A DNA stretch of 64,000 nucleotides from Helicobacter anseris. GTDB taxonomy: Bacteria; Campylobacterota; Campylobacteria; Campylobacterales; Helicobacteraceae. The position numbers and the translations under genes were made by a program. A model generated the notes under the pieces. The model saw nothing but the letters and a program-made list of their open reading frames with translations. It was not told the DNA's origin and made no database searches. Each line of letters begins with the position of its first letter. Position 1 is the first letter of the stretch. The stretch is taken from positions 1-64,000 of the forward strand of contig JXTW01000009.1 in the NCBI GenBank assembly GCA_004368235.1, given 5' to 3'. Of the stretch, positions 35,834-45,674 are shown piece by piece.

Positions 35834-37969
35834 ATGGGGAAAAAATCCAAAGTATTCTTACTACTTGGAATCTCAACTCTTATTTATGCTCAAGAAAATG
35901 ATCTTTCAAATAAGCAATTAGATAAAATCATCACTAATGCCTTTTCTACAAAGCTTGATGATCTTAATCGTAATATCTATATCATAGATAAAGAAATGAT
36001 AAATAATAAAGGATATAACTCTGTTTTAGAAGCCTTCTCTTATCTTCCCTTTAGTGGTTTTAGCAATAATGGAAATGGGGCTAACATAGATCTTAGAGGT
36101 CAGGGCATTAATGCTAATGTATCTACTCAAGTCCTATTAAATGGTATTGCGATCAATATGCTAGATTCCTCACATGGTACTACCCCACTACAATCTATTG
36201 GAATCTATGATATAGAAAGTATTGAAATACTACCAGGTGGTGGGGCAGTCGCATATGGCAATGGCACACGTGGTGGTGTGATCAATATTAACACTAAAAG
36301 AAAATATAAAAGCCTATATATTTCCACAGGGATTAACTATAAATATTCTAATGGTCTTAGCCCGCAAGCTGACCTTAAGGTCGCTGGACCTCTAGCTAAA
36401 AACTTCTATGCTCAATTCTTAGCACAAGCCAATATTAATAGCGGATATAGAAATAATGATACTGGAATTAGCAATAATCTTGCTAGCAGCCTCACTTATG
36501 ATATTTCTGCAAACCAAAGCCTATCTTTTGATATTTCCTATTACAATGGTAATGAGCATACCTCTCCTGTGCTGCGCTTTAGCAACTATCCAGATTTAAA
36601 TGAAAAAATAAGATTTGATTCTGGTAATGGAATCATTCAAACCTATCAAACTAGATTCTCAACTGCATTAGAATATCTAATCAAATTATCTGATAATCAA
36701 AAACTAAAACTTAATACATACTATCAATATTATAATTCACTCTATAAGCAAAACACTCAAACCCTGGATTATTCCTATCAAGGTAGGCTTTTACCAAATA
36801 CAAATGTAGTGCAAAATAATGCTTTTTTTACAGATGAAAAAGCAGGGTTTAAAGTCAATTATCAATTAACACATAAAAAAGGATTATTTATACTTGGTTA
36901 TGATTTTTTATACAACAAAGCTTTAAGAAACCTTCCACTTACTATTAACTACGATTCTACTGCTATGGATTATTACCATCAAATCAATACCTATGTGGAT
37001 GCCAAAAAATTTAGTAATGCAATCTATGCTATAGAAAAATATAGCCCCAATAAATTATTCTCATTAACTACAGGTATACGCTATGAGTTAGCCAACTACG
37101 ATGGATATCGTCGCTATGATGGGAATGGTACTTTAACAATCACTAATAGACCAGGAATGACTATTCCGATAGACCAAAACCATTTCTATCACCCAATCTC
37201 TGGAATGCGTCATAATATTGCCACTGAATTCATTCCTAGCTTTTACTTCTCTCAAGGCAATTTATATTTAAAATATGAGCATGGATTTCGCTCCCCAAAT
37301 CCAGATAATCTAACCAATAAACCCATTAGTAGCAACTATCAAGACAATAATCTAAGATCTGAAAATTATGATACTTTTGAGATAGGTGGTAAGCTTTTTA
37401 TTAATGATAACTTTGTATTTATGACTACTTTATTTTATACCCTGACACAAGATGAGATTTTTACTACCGGTAGTCCGCATAGCGGTTTTGGCTTCTCTAC
37501 ACAAAATTTAGAGCTAACTCACAGGGCTGGCATAGAGCTAGCTAGTGAGCAAACTTTTTTTGATAACAAACTGAAACTAACAGAAAGCTTTACTTATATT
37601 GATGCCAGAATCCTAAGATCCTCAATCACAGATTATAAGGTAAATGATCTTATCCCTTATGTTAGTAATTACAAAGCTACTATAAATATAGACTATAAAC
37701 TTAATAAATATATTAATTTCTATACTCAAAATTCCTTTAATGGGGCACAAAGGGATACAGCACAAAATAAAATCAAAGCCTATAATCTTACAGATATTGG
37801 TATTCGCTTTACTACCAAGCATTTTAGCATTACTGGTGGTATTGCCAATTTATTCAATACTTTTTATTATAGTTTTTATAATGCAGATAGCAAAGATAGC
37901 ATACTTGGATTAGCCTTCTTGCCAGCTAGTGGTAGGAGCTACTTTATACAGGGACGCTATCAATTTTAA
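35834..37969 (+). CDS. TonB-dependent outer membrane receptor, probably haem/iron
   Basis: A 711-residue outer membrane receptor with a signal peptide (cleavage near LIYAQ). The plug domain (about 45-150) shows YNSVLEAFSYLPFSG, DLRGQGINANVSTQVLLNG and IESIEILPGGGAVAYGNGTRGGVINI. The 22-strand barrel ends in Phe (YFIQGRYQF). FRSPNPDNLTN is the TonB-receptor barrel motif. The promoter overlaps a Fur-type operator and the next gene, 14 bases on, is hugZ, so haem or haem-derived iron is the likely ligand. The H. pylori FrpB-like receptors are alternatives. The substrate is inferred. Confidence 0.88.
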   Translation: MGKKSKVFLLLGISTLIYAQENDLSNKQLDKIITNAFSTKLDDLNRNIYIIDKEMINNKGYNSVLEAFSYLPFSGFSNNGNGANIDLRGQGINANVSTQVLLNGIAINMLDSSHGTTPLQSIGIYDIESIEILPGGGAVAYGNGTRGGVININTKRKYKSLYISTGINYKYSNGLSPQADLKVAGPLAKNFYAQFLAQANINSGYRNNDTGISNNLASSLTYDISANQSLSFDISYYNGNEHTSPVLRFSNYPDLNEKIRFDSGNGIIQTYQTRFSTALEYLIKLSDNQKLKLNTYYQYYNSLYKQNTQTLDYSYQGRLLPNTNVVQNNAFFTDEKAGFKVNYQLTHKKGLFILGYDFLYNKALRNLPLTINYDSTAMDYYHQINTYVDAKKFSNAIYAIEKYSPNKLFSLTTGIRYELANYDGYRRYDGNGTLTITNRPGMTIPIDQNHFYHPISGMRHNIATEFIPSFYFSQGNLYLKYEHGFRSPNPDNLTNKPISSNYQDNNLRSENYDTFEIGGKLFINDNFVFMTTLFYTLTQDEIFTTGSPHSGFGFSTQNLELTHRAGIELASEQTFFDNKLKLTESFTYIDARILRSSITDYKVNDLIPYVSNYKATINIDYKLNKYINFYTQNSFNGAQRDTAQNKIKAYNLTDIGIRFTTKHFSITGGIANLFNTFYYSFYNADSKDSILGLAFLPASGRSYFIQGRYQF

Positions 37970-37983
37970 TTTAAGGAGTTTTT

Positions 37984-38748
37984 ATGGACTTTTCTAGTAT
38001 TTTAGATCATATGAATAGCCATCATCAAAAAGAGCTGATTATGCTATGTGAAAGATTTGGTAATGCCAAAAATGTGAAAGAAGCAAGGCTAATTAATGTT
38101 GATTTTGGTGGACTAGATATAGAGTGTAATGCCCAAATAATAAGAGTTGACTTCCCCAAAAAAGCTGATGAAACAAATATTAAAAATGCCATTATTAACC
38201 TCTGTCAATCTGTGGCAACATCAGATAAATATGATGAGATAAAAAAAGAAATAGAATCATTTAAGATGGAGTTTGGCTCTATTGTTTTAGCAACCATCAG
38301 TAAAGATCTCATGCCTCTCGCCTCATATGCACCACTTATTCAAATGAATAATAAAAGCTATATTTATATTTCTGCTACAGCCGAACACTTTGAAAATATC
38401 AAAAACAATCCAGACAAAATTGAAGTTATGTTTTTAGAAGATGAGAGCAAGGCAGCATCTATTATCTTACGCAAACGCCTGCGCTATAAGGCTAAGGCAG
38501 AGTTTATCCAAAGAGGTAGTGATGAGTTTGAAAATGCATTAGACAAACTAGAATCAACTGGGCATAATGGCATTAAAAGTATTCGAAATTTTGCTGATTT
38601 TTATCTTATTAGATTAGATTTCTTAGAAGGAAGATTTGTTAAAGGATTTGGGGGTGCCTATCTTATTTCTAAAGATCATGAAATAAGCCATATAGGATCT
38701 AATAATCCTCATAATGCACACCCTCATGGTAGCCATCTAAAAAACTAA
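37984..38748 (+). CDS. hugZ: HugZ-family haem oxygenase
   Basis: A 254-residue split-beta-barrel protein that binds haem and releases iron from it in the cytoplasm. The N-terminal part has the DUF2470-like SILDHMNSHHQKELIMLC. The central domain has FGSIVLATISKDLMPLASYAPLI and ARIILRKRLRYKAKAEFI-like segments (SIILRKRLRYKAKAEFI), followed by FYLIRLDFLEGRFVKGFGGAY. The His-rich C-terminal tail (NPHNAHPHGSHL) corresponds to the loop that supplies haem contacts in H. pylori HugZ. It is transcribed with the receptor upstream and overlaps convergent carA by four bases. Confidence 0.92.
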   Translation: MDFSSILDHMNSHHQKELIMLCERFGNAKNVKEARLINVDFGGLDIECNAQIIRVDFPKKADETNIKNAIINLCQSVATSDKYDEIKKEIESFKMEFGSIVLATISKDLMPLASYAPLIQMNNKSYIYISATAEHFENIKNNPDKIEVMFLEDESKAASIILRKRLRYKAKAEFIQRGSDEFENALDKLESTGHNGIKSIRNFADFYLIRLDFLEGRFVKGFGGAYLISKDHEISHIGSNNPHNAHPHGSHLKN

Positions 38749-39872
38749 TCTCTAAGCATATTAGCAAATTTCTCAAACAAGCTTCTGGCTTCCTTAGGAC
38801 CGGGGCTTGATTCTGGATGATGCTGTACAGAAAAAATTGGAGAATCTTTATACTCAATACCCTCAATTGTGCCATCAAAAAGATTACGATGCGTAACTAT
38901 AGCAATCTGTTCAATACTATCTGGCACTGAATAATTATGATTTTGGGATGTGATTTCCACCTTTCCTGTTTGCAAATTCTTAACAGGGTGATTACCGCCA
39001 TGGTGACCAAATTTTAACTTATAAGTCTCATATCCATGCGCAATCGAAAGAAGCTGATGACCTAAACAAATTCCAAACATTGGTACCTTAGCAGCAATAA
39101 GCTTTCTAATCTCTGCTACTTCTTTTTTTAATACCATTGGATCGCCTGGTCCATTAGATAAAAATACTCCGCTAATCTCGCCACACTTAAAACGTTCAAT
39201 TAAAGAATCTGCACTAAAATTACTTGGCAAAACTTCTACTTCCAAACCCACTGCACTTAATTCATTTAAAATATTTTTTTTAATACCAAAATCAATAGCC
39301 ACAATTTTTTTGCCATTCTTATTTGGCTTTGCATACTCAAAGGTGGCAAAATCATAAATAGAGCTAGAATGGATATAACTGCTAGTTGCACTAACTTTCT
39401 GTATATAGTTAATCTCTTCTATACGCTCTGAACTCTGTAATATCTCTTTTAACTTTTTAGGATCACTATGCTCAGTAGAAACCACAAGATGCATAGCACC
39501 CTGCATACGCAAGGTCTTAATAATATCCCGCGTATTAATTCCGCAGATACCCATAATATTAGCACTCTTTAAAAAGCTAGATAGGCTTTGCTTAGCACGA
39601 AAGTTTGAAAATACCTCATTATACTCACGTACTAAAATACCCTTACAATGGATATGATCACCTTCCCAATCTTGGTCATTTGTGCCAACAATTCCTATTT
39701 CTGGCATACTAAAAGTGATAAATTGACCTGCATAACTAGGATCAGTGATAATTTCTTGATACCCACTCATAGCTGTATTAAAAACTACTTCTCCAACACA
39801 GCTTCCACTAGCTCCAAAACTTTTAGCCTCTAAAAACAAACCATTTTCAAAAAATAACCATGCTTTTTGCAT
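38745..39872 (-). CDS. carA: Carbamoyl-phosphate synthase small subunit
   Basis: Glutaminase subunit that supplies ammonia to CarB for arginine and pyrimidine synthesis. The 375 residues have the N-terminal CPSase domain (SGYQEIITDPSYAGQ, GICGINTRDI) and a class I amidotransferase domain with the nucleophile in FGICLGHQLLS and His/Glu in QHHPESSPGP. The length is normal. The start shares a base with the DUF507 stop codon. carB is not in the window. Confidence 0.97.
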   Translation of the reverse strand: MQKAWLFFENGLFLEAKSFGASGSCVGEVVFNTAMSGYQEIITDPSYAGQFITFSMPEIGIVGTNDQDWEGDHIHCKGILVREYNEVFSNFRAKQSLSSFLKSANIMGICGINTRDIIKTLRMQGAMHLVVSTEHSDPKKLKEILQSSERIEEINYIQKVSATSSYIHSSSIYDFATFEYAKPNKNGKKIVAIDFGIKKNILNELSAVGLEVEVLPSNFSADSLIERFKCGEISGVFLSNGPGDPMVLKKEVAEIRKLIAAKVPMFGICLGHQLLSIAHGYETYKLKFGHHGGNHPVKNLQTGKVEITSQNHNYSVPDSIEQIAIVTHRNLFDGTIEGIEYKDSPIFSVQHHPESSPGPKEARSLFEKFANMLRD

Positions 39873-40420
39873 TAAAATCCTCGACGTCTTAGCTCTTCTT
39901 GATACAACTGCTCAAACACAAGTTCATATTCATCAGTGCCTGCCAAAAGCTTACGCTTGTAATTTTTAATCTTATCAATTACATTACTTTCAATCTCTTC
40001 ATAAGCTTGTACATAAGTATCAATAGCCTTAAAAATAAGATTTTTTACCAAATTCTCACTTACCTTAATCTTAATAAAACCTTCAAGAATTAACTCATCT
40101 AAGATCTTATGAGAAAGTTCATTATATCTATCTTCCCAAGATAGAGAAAAACCTCTCTCTTGAGCAATCTGACGCTTAATCATCCAAAATAATTGTTTCT
40201 CATCTGCACGCATAAATTCAATATTTTCAAGATTCTCATCTAAAAGTATTTTCACTTTTGCATCAATCTCTTGCTCTTTTTTAATATCAACACTAAAGGC
40301 TTGAGCAGCAACTTGAGCTACTTTTTCCAAAGAAGTTTTCATTTCCAAAAGACTAGAATTGGCAATTTCAATAGCAATTTTATTGGCTACATAGGGAATA
40401 TGAGTTGATTTTAGCTTCAT
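39872..40420 (-). CDS. DUF507 family protein
   Basis: A 182-residue, highly charged helical protein. DUF507 features are the N-terminal KSTHIPYVANKIAIEIANS, a paired repeat of about 90 residues, and the C-terminal GTDEYELVFEQLYQEELRRRGF. The pairing with carA is conserved in Helicobacter as I recall. The function is unknown. Its last base overlaps the carA start. Confidence 0.88.
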   Translation of the reverse strand: MKLKSTHIPYVANKIAIEIANSSLLEMKTSLEKVAQVAAQAFSVDIKKEQEIDAKVKILLDENLENIEFMRADEKQLFWMIKRQIAQERGFSLSWEDRYNELSHKILDELILEGFIKIKVSENLVKNLIFKAIDTYVQAYEEIESNVIDKIKNYKRKLLAGTDEYELVFEQLYQEELRRRGF

Positions 40421-40481
40421 ATGCTTACCTTATATTTTTTAATTATGATTTTAACGCATCTTGATTAAGAAAGAGTAAAAA

Positions 40482-42404
40482 CTAAAATATAAGTTTATTT
40501 TCCTCTTCATTAATCTTCTTATCTGGGAGTTTTGAAATATCTGTATAAAAATACTTAACTCCATCAATACTTCTTTGATACACCCCCTCTGGAATTTTAA
40601 AGCGTTTTTGCATACCAGGATCAATTTTTAAAACCCCATTAATAAAACTAGAAAAAATAGGAGCAACTATACTAGTACCACCACCTACTGTACCTATAGA
40701 GCCATTATTATCATTTCCAAACCAAATAATTGCCTGTATATCAGGCGTAAAACCACAAAACCAAGCATCATTATTATTATTAGTTGTACCTGTTTTTCCA
40801 GCGACATCCACTCCCCTCACTCTACTGCGCCTACCCGTACCACTTCGTACTACTTCCTCCAAAATAGAAGTTACTAAAAATGCTTGTTGTGGGGAAGTAA
40901 TCTCTTCTTGTTTGACATAAAAATATTGCACTTTGCCATCACGAGAGATAATCTCTTTTACTATCTCTGGTTCTAAAATAGTCCCTCCATTTGAAAAAAG
41001 CGAATAGGCTTTGGCTAAATCTATTGGTGAGGCAATCAAGCTACCCAAAACAATAGTCAGATTTTTTGCCGTGGGCTTAAACCCATAGCTCTCTAATGCA
41101 TGATAAGTCTTATCAAACCCCACCATATCAACTAGATTAATAGTAGCCAAGTTTAGTGAATGGATAAGTGCATAGCGCAAGGATACAATACCATTGAATG
41201 CATTACTAGCATTTTTAGGGCGCCAATACTCCTCATTATTACCAAAGCTACGAGCTACATCTGGAATCATTGTTGCTGGAGAATAGCCCAAATCAAAAGC
41301 ATTTTGATAAATAAATGGCTTAATAGTACTACCTATCTGTCTTTTAGCTTGCGTTACGCGATTAAAGGCACTCTTAGAGTAATCTATTCCGCCAATAAGA
41401 GCTAAAATCTCTCCTGTTTTAGTCTGCGTTACAATCATTGCACCATTTAATGTACTATCTGTGTGTTCAAGTTTATTGATTTTGATGGCATAATCATATC
41501 CATTTTGCATAGACTGTTGAGCGATATTCTGATAATCAAGATCAATAGTAGTTTTTATTACATAACCACCTGTTTTAAGATCCTGGATATAGCTAAGTTT
41601 CTTTAATACCATATCTACTGCATAAGGTGCCTGATTCTGCGCTAAGGATTGATTATAAACTGTAGGCACCTCATTTAATGCCACTCTGTATTCACTCTCA
41701 CCAATCCAACCAAGAGTAAACATTCTCTCCAAAATATTATTAGCCCTTGAGAGTGAAAAATTAATATTTTTTGTAGGATCATAAAAACTTGGGGCGCGGG
41801 GCAAACCTACTATCATAGCTATTTCTTTTAAAGTAAGCTGATCTAAGGATTTTTTAAAATATCCCTGTGCTGCAGTCTTAACACCATAATAACCATGCCC
41901 AAGAAAGGTCTGATTTAAATACCGCTCTAAAATCTCTTCTTTGGTAAGCATAATCTCAATTTGAGTGGCTAAAATCGCTTCCTTTAATTTACGATAAAGA
42001 GTTTTATCACGTGTTAAAACCGTATTTTTTATAAGTTGTTGGGTAAGTGTAGATCCTCCTTCTGAATATTTACCATGACGTAAATTTTTTAAAATTGCAC
42101 GAAAAATCGCATCATAATTGATGCCATGATGCTCAAAAAACAAAGTATCCTCTACGGCTAAAAGTGCTTCAATCATACGAGGAGGTATCTCATCAAATTT
42201 TGCATAAAAACGGAACTCGTTTTCATAAACATTGGCAAGCAAGGCTCCCTTTCTATCTAAAATCTGGGTAGCAAGCTCTGGTCGATAATTTTTTATCTTT
42301 GCAATATCATCTTGCAAAGATAACCATATAACAAATAAAGAAAAAATGCCTATCGCACATAATATAAGAAAAATACGTATAAACTTCTTATAAAATAACC
42401 TCAT
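40482..42404 (-). CDS. pbpA: Penicillin-binding protein 1A
   Basis: A bifunctional peptidoglycan synthase. The ATG at 42404 is preferred over an in-frame TTG one codon earlier, giving 640 residues. It has an N-terminal membrane helix (10-30) and a GT51 glycosyltransferase domain with EDTLFFEHHGI and GGSTLTQQLIKN. The transpeptidase domain has the SxxK motif in GSTIKPF, SLN, and KTGTT. An Asn-rich stretch follows the KTG motif (TNNNNDAW). The gene symbol is uncertain; mrcA/ponA and pbp1A are also used. An LpoB-type activator gene is present at 57634. Confidence 0.95.
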   Translation of the reverse strand: MRLFYKKFIRIFLILCAIGIFSLFVIWLSLQDDIAKIKNYRPELATQILDRKGALLANVYENEFRFYAKFDEIPPRMIEALLAVEDTLFFEHHGINYDAIFRAILKNLRHGKYSEGGSTLTQQLIKNTVLTRDKTLYRKLKEAILATQIEIMLTKEEILERYLNQTFLGHGYYGVKTAAQGYFKKSLDQLTLKEIAMIVGLPRAPSFYDPTKNINFSLSRANNILERMFTLGWIGESEYRVALNEVPTVYNQSLAQNQAPYAVDMVLKKLSYIQDLKTGGYVIKTTIDLDYQNIAQQSMQNGYDYAIKINKLEHTDSTLNGAMIVTQTKTGEILALIGGIDYSKSAFNRVTQAKRQIGSTIKPFIYQNAFDLGYSPATMIPDVARSFGNNEEYWRPKNASNAFNGIVSLRYALIHSLNLATINLVDMVGFDKTYHALESYGFKPTAKNLTIVLGSLIASPIDLAKAYSLFSNGGTILEPEIVKEIISRDGKVQYFYVKQEEITSPQQAFLVTSILEEVVRSGTGRRSRVRGVDVAGKTGTTNNNNDAWFCGFTPDIQAIIWFGNDNNGSIGTVGGGTSIVAPIFSSFINGVLKIDPGMQKRFKIPEGVYQRSIDGVKYFYTDISKLPDKKINEEENKLIF

Positions 42405-42428
42405 CAAGCCTATCCTTATATTGAAACT

Positions 42429-43730
42429 CTAGGATTGATTTTCTTTTTGTATAGCCTCAAGAATAAATTCTTGCCTCTCCTCAAACATCTCATCAATACT
42501 TAAAATTACATTACTGCTTGCATGTTCCATTTCAGAAATATATCCATCTACAGCATCTTTTTTAATATTCTCTCTACCTTTTTCTATAGATTTAGCTAAA
42601 GCATTTGCATTGCTATGAACACCTAAATGATATTTATCTAATTTTTTATACCCTTGAGTATCTGAGAAATGCTCCTTACCCTCACCCTCAAAATACCATT
42701 TTCCTAAACGACATTGTGTATGATCAACTTGCGTAAACTCTTTAGAAATATCAAATAAAAGTGCATAAAGATTATTTTTATACACTGTATGGTCTAATTT
42801 AGCCAAAGCACAAAAAATACGATTATTAAGATTTTGTAATGCATATTTAGCTACTTTTGCACCGATCTTATATTGATTAACTAAACTATAAAGCGTCTCT
42901 ATTTTGGTACGTACTTGCTGTGCAGATTGATTTGTAGCTTCAATACTTTCTTGCATAGTATTAGATTCTTGTTGCATAGATTTAACCACTACTGCGATTT
43001 CTTTAGTAGCTTTTTGAGTCTTCTCTGCTAGCTTTCTCACCTCATCAGCAACCACAGCAAAACCTCTACCATGCTCACCAGCACGTGCAGCTTCAATGGC
43101 AGCATTTAAAGCCAAAAGATTGGTCTGCTCTGCAATATCATCAATAAGCGAAATTACACTTGTAATTTCGCTACTATGTTGAGTAAGAGATGTAACTAGA
43201 GTGATTGCATCTTGCATTCTAGTATAAAGTTCTTCTACATGCTGACTTGTCTGCTTACTCAAATCTAAACCATCATTACCTCTTTTTTCACCATCTTCTG
43301 CGTGCTGCAAGATTCCCTTTAAATCCATTAAAATATTATATAGAGAGCTTTGTGCATCCGAAATCCCCATCTTTAAACTTTGATGATAGGAAGCAAAAAG
43401 ATCCATTCCTTCATTATTTCCACCCCTAAGATCAATTTTACTTAAAAGATGGTATCTAACCCCATTAATCTCTGAAACCTGATTATGATAAAGTTTATTA
43501 TCAATAGCAATCTGATCTTTAGAAAAATCAATGTTTTCAAATATGCTAGTTTCTATTTTACGTGCCGCATCATTTAAAAAAACTATACGATCCTCTTTAA
43601 TTCCGCAAATCATCTCTTCAGTACTTAAATTACAAAGATGTTTATAAATCTCTAGCTCTCTTTGCAATCTCATGATTTCAGCATCTTTTTGTGCGAGCTT
43701 TAAAGTCAATATTTTCGAATTACCAAACAC
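42429..43730 (-). CDS. tlpD: Cytoplasmic chemoreceptor TlpD-like, CZB domain
   Basis: A 433-residue methyl-accepting protein without membrane helices, the same length as H. pylori TlpD as I recall. Residues 8-30 form an N-terminal coiled coil. The signalling tip is [41 protein letters not shown]. The C-terminal CZB zinc-binding domain has [21 protein letters not shown] and [12 protein letters not shown], giving the His3-Cys zinc set. TlpD senses oxidative and energy-related stress. The start is GTG. The gene is divergent from fur. Confidence 0.93.
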   Translation of the reverse strand: MFGNSKILTLKLAQKDAEIMRLQRELEIYKHLCNLSTEEMICGIKEDRIVFLNDAARKIETSIFENIDFSKDQIAIDNKLYHNQVSEINGVRYHLLSKIDLRGGNNEGMDLFASYHQSLKMGISDAQSSLYNILMDLKGILQHAEDGEKRGNDGLDLSKQTSQHVEELYTRMQDAITLVTSLTQHSSEITSVISLIDDIAEQTNLLALNAAIEAARAGEHGRGFAVVADEVRKLAEKTQKATKEIAVVVKSMQQESNTMQESIEATNQSAQQVRTKIETLYSLVNQYKIGAKVAKYALQNLNNRIFCALAKLDHTVYKNNLYALLFDISKEFTQVDHTQCRLGKWYFEGEGKEHFSDTQGYKKLDKYHLGVHSNANALAKSIEKGRENIKKDAVDGYISEMEHASSNVILSIDEMFEERQEFILEAIQKENQS

Positions 43731-43865
43731 GATATGCTCTCCTTCAAAATGATTGCAATTTTATATTAGGCAAACATTATAATAAAAGTTTTACAATATG
43801 GCATTTGATTTTTCTATGCTAAAATTATATAAAAATGAGAATTACGACTATGAGTGAGGCTGTAA

Positions 43866-44324
43866 ATGCAAAATCGACTTGAGACCTTAGAATCTATTTT
43901 AGAGCGCCTTAGAGTATCCATCAAAAAGAATGGATTAAAAAATTCTAAACAACGCGAAGAGATTATTTCTGTGCTTTATAAAAACCGCACACATTTAAGT
44001 CCTGAAGAAATTGCTAACGAAATTAAAGTAAAAGATAAAAATACCTCAATTTCATCTATTTACAGAATCTTAAATTTCTTAGAAAAAGAGAAATTTATCA
44101 CTACGCTAGAAACTGATAAAAGTGGGAAGCGATATGAAATTGCTGCAAAAGAACATCATGATCATATTATTTGTCTTGAATGTGGAGATATTCAAGAGTT
44201 TGTAGATACTGCTATTGAAGAACAACAAATTAAAATTGCGACAAATAGTGGTTGCAAACTCATTAGCCATGATATGCGACTTTTTGTTGTATGCGCCAAA
44301 TGCCAAGAGCGTAATAGAGTATAG
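43866..44324 (+). CDS. fur: Ferric uptake regulator Fur
   Basis: An iron-responsive DNA-binding repressor of 152 residues. The winged-helix part (about 10-85) is followed by the metal-binding dimer domain with HHDHIICLECGDIQEF (regulatory and structural metal sites) and the second CxxC pair CAKC near the C-terminus. The N-terminal extension of about 10 residues is typical of Helicobacter Fur. GAGG lies seven bases before the ATG. It is the likely regulator of the boxes at 35784-35822 and perhaps 55937-55951. Confidence 0.96.
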   Translation: MQNRLETLESILERLRVSIKKNGLKNSKQREEIISVLYKNRTHLSPEEIANEIKVKDKNTSISSIYRILNFLEKEKFITTLETDKSGKRYEIAAKEHHDHIICLECGDIQEFVDTAIEEQQIKIATNSGCKLISHDMRLFVVCAKCQERNRV

Positions 44325-44336
44325 CTCAACAGAATA

Positions 44337-45674
44337 TTAAAGCCAATTTTGTGCTTTATCTAGGATTTTTTTTGCTCCACGATCTAAAAAACTTTCTGCC
44401 AAACTTATAGCCGCACTCTCACCCTCTGTAATCCCGCAAGTAATGCTATCATAAATACTTACACTACCATCTGGTAAACCCACAATAGCATGAATGTGCA
44501 TTTTATCCTTATCAATACTTGCATGCACACCTATTGGTACTTGACATCCCCCCTCAAGTCTACGCACAAATGCTCTTTCAGCACAAGCACAACGTGCACA
44601 ATCTTCATCATTTAATTTTGCTAGTAATCTAAAAATCTCACTATCCTTTCTTGCTTCAATCCCCAATGCACCCTGTCCCATAGCAGGAATCATTTCCTCT
44701 ACACTAAAAGGGATAATATAGCGTATACTAGAAGCATTAATACCCAGACGATTTAACCCAGCTTTAGCCAAAATAATGGCATCAAAATCACCATTTTCAA
44801 GTCTTTTTAAACGAGTTTGTACATTTCCTCTTAAACTTTGTGTATCCAAGTCAGAACGATATTTTTTTATCTGCATCGATCTTCTTAGCGAAGTCGTTCC
44901 TACGCGTGCATTTTTTGGCAATGCTTCTAAATTCTCATATTTTAAACTCAAAAAACAATCTCTAGGATCCTCTCTTGTGGTAATACAGGCTAAATCCAAA
45001 CCCGCTACAAACTCCACTGGCACATCCTTAAGAGAATGTACAGCCAAATCAATACTGCCATCTAAAAGCATCTCTTCAAGCTCTTTAGTAAAAAGCCCCT
45101 TCCCACCAATCTTAGATAGGGGTGCATCTAAAATTTTATCCCCCTTTGTCTTTACTATCTTTAATTTCGATTTTATTCCCAATTCAGATTCTAAGCGAGA
45201 TTGAATATGCTCTGCTTGCCAAAGAGCTAAAAGACTCCCGCGAGTCCCAATGAGAATCTCACTATTATTTTCTTTGATACCACTGCTAGAAATTTCCACA
45301 TCAATCACTTCATCATCCATTTTACTTTGATTTATTTCTTCATTTGACTGCCTTAAAATTGCATAAGCAAATACAAGCAATAAAATACCTACAATATCAC
45401 AAAACACTCCTGGCAAAATCAAAAGCACTGCACCAATAACTTTAGCCAAATTTCCGCTAAATACATCCACCAAATTAAGTCTTCCTTGCATCAAAAAAAG
45501 CAAACTTTGCTTGAAAGAAAAACGAATATTTAAAAGCAAAGCAGATCCTATAAATGCACTGATGACTATCTCCATAAATAATGGAAAAACCCCTATATGT
45601 AGCCCAAAATAATAAATCCCTATTACCTCTATAATCAAATAGCAAAATAATAATGGCTTAATCACTCTTTTCAT
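44337..45674 (-). CDS. hemC: Fusion of FxsA-type membrane domain with porphobilinogen deaminase HemC
   Basis: One 445-residue open frame joins two proteins that are usually separate. Residues 1-108 are an FxsA-family membrane domain with helices near 8-28, 33-50 and 78-106 and the signature [14 protein letters not shown] (87-100). An acidic linker (about 109-138, containing DDEVIDVEI, which resembles an FxsA tail) leads straight into HemC at [19 protein letters not shown] (140-158). HemC is complete: VHSLKDVP (212-219), [22 protein letters not shown] and the dipyrromethane cofactor Cys377 in [10 protein letters not shown]. HemC polymerises porphobilinogen to hydroxymethylbilane. The start overlaps the proS stop (ATGA). 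Confidence 0.93.
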   Translation of the reverse strand: MKRVIKPLLFCYLIIEVIGIYYFGLHIGVFPLFMEIVISAFIGSALLLNIRFSFKQSLLFLMQGRLNLVDVFSGNLAKVIGAVLLILPGVFCDIVGILLLVFAYAILRQSNEEINQSKMDDEVIDVEISSSGIKENNSEILIGTRGSLLALWQAEHIQSRLESELGIKSKLKIVKTKGDKILDAPLSKIGGKGLFTKELEEMLLDGSIDLAVHSLKDVPVEFVAGLDLACITTREDPRDCFLSLKYENLEALPKNARVGTTSLRRSMQIKKYRSDLDTQSLRGNVQTRLKRLENGDFDAIILAKAGLNRLGINASSIRYIIPFSVEEMIPAMGQGALGIEARKDSEIFRLLAKLNDEDCARCACAERAFVRRLEGGCQVPIGVHASIDKDKMHIHAIVGLPDGSVSIYDSITCGITEGESAAISLAESFLDRGAKKILDKAQNWL

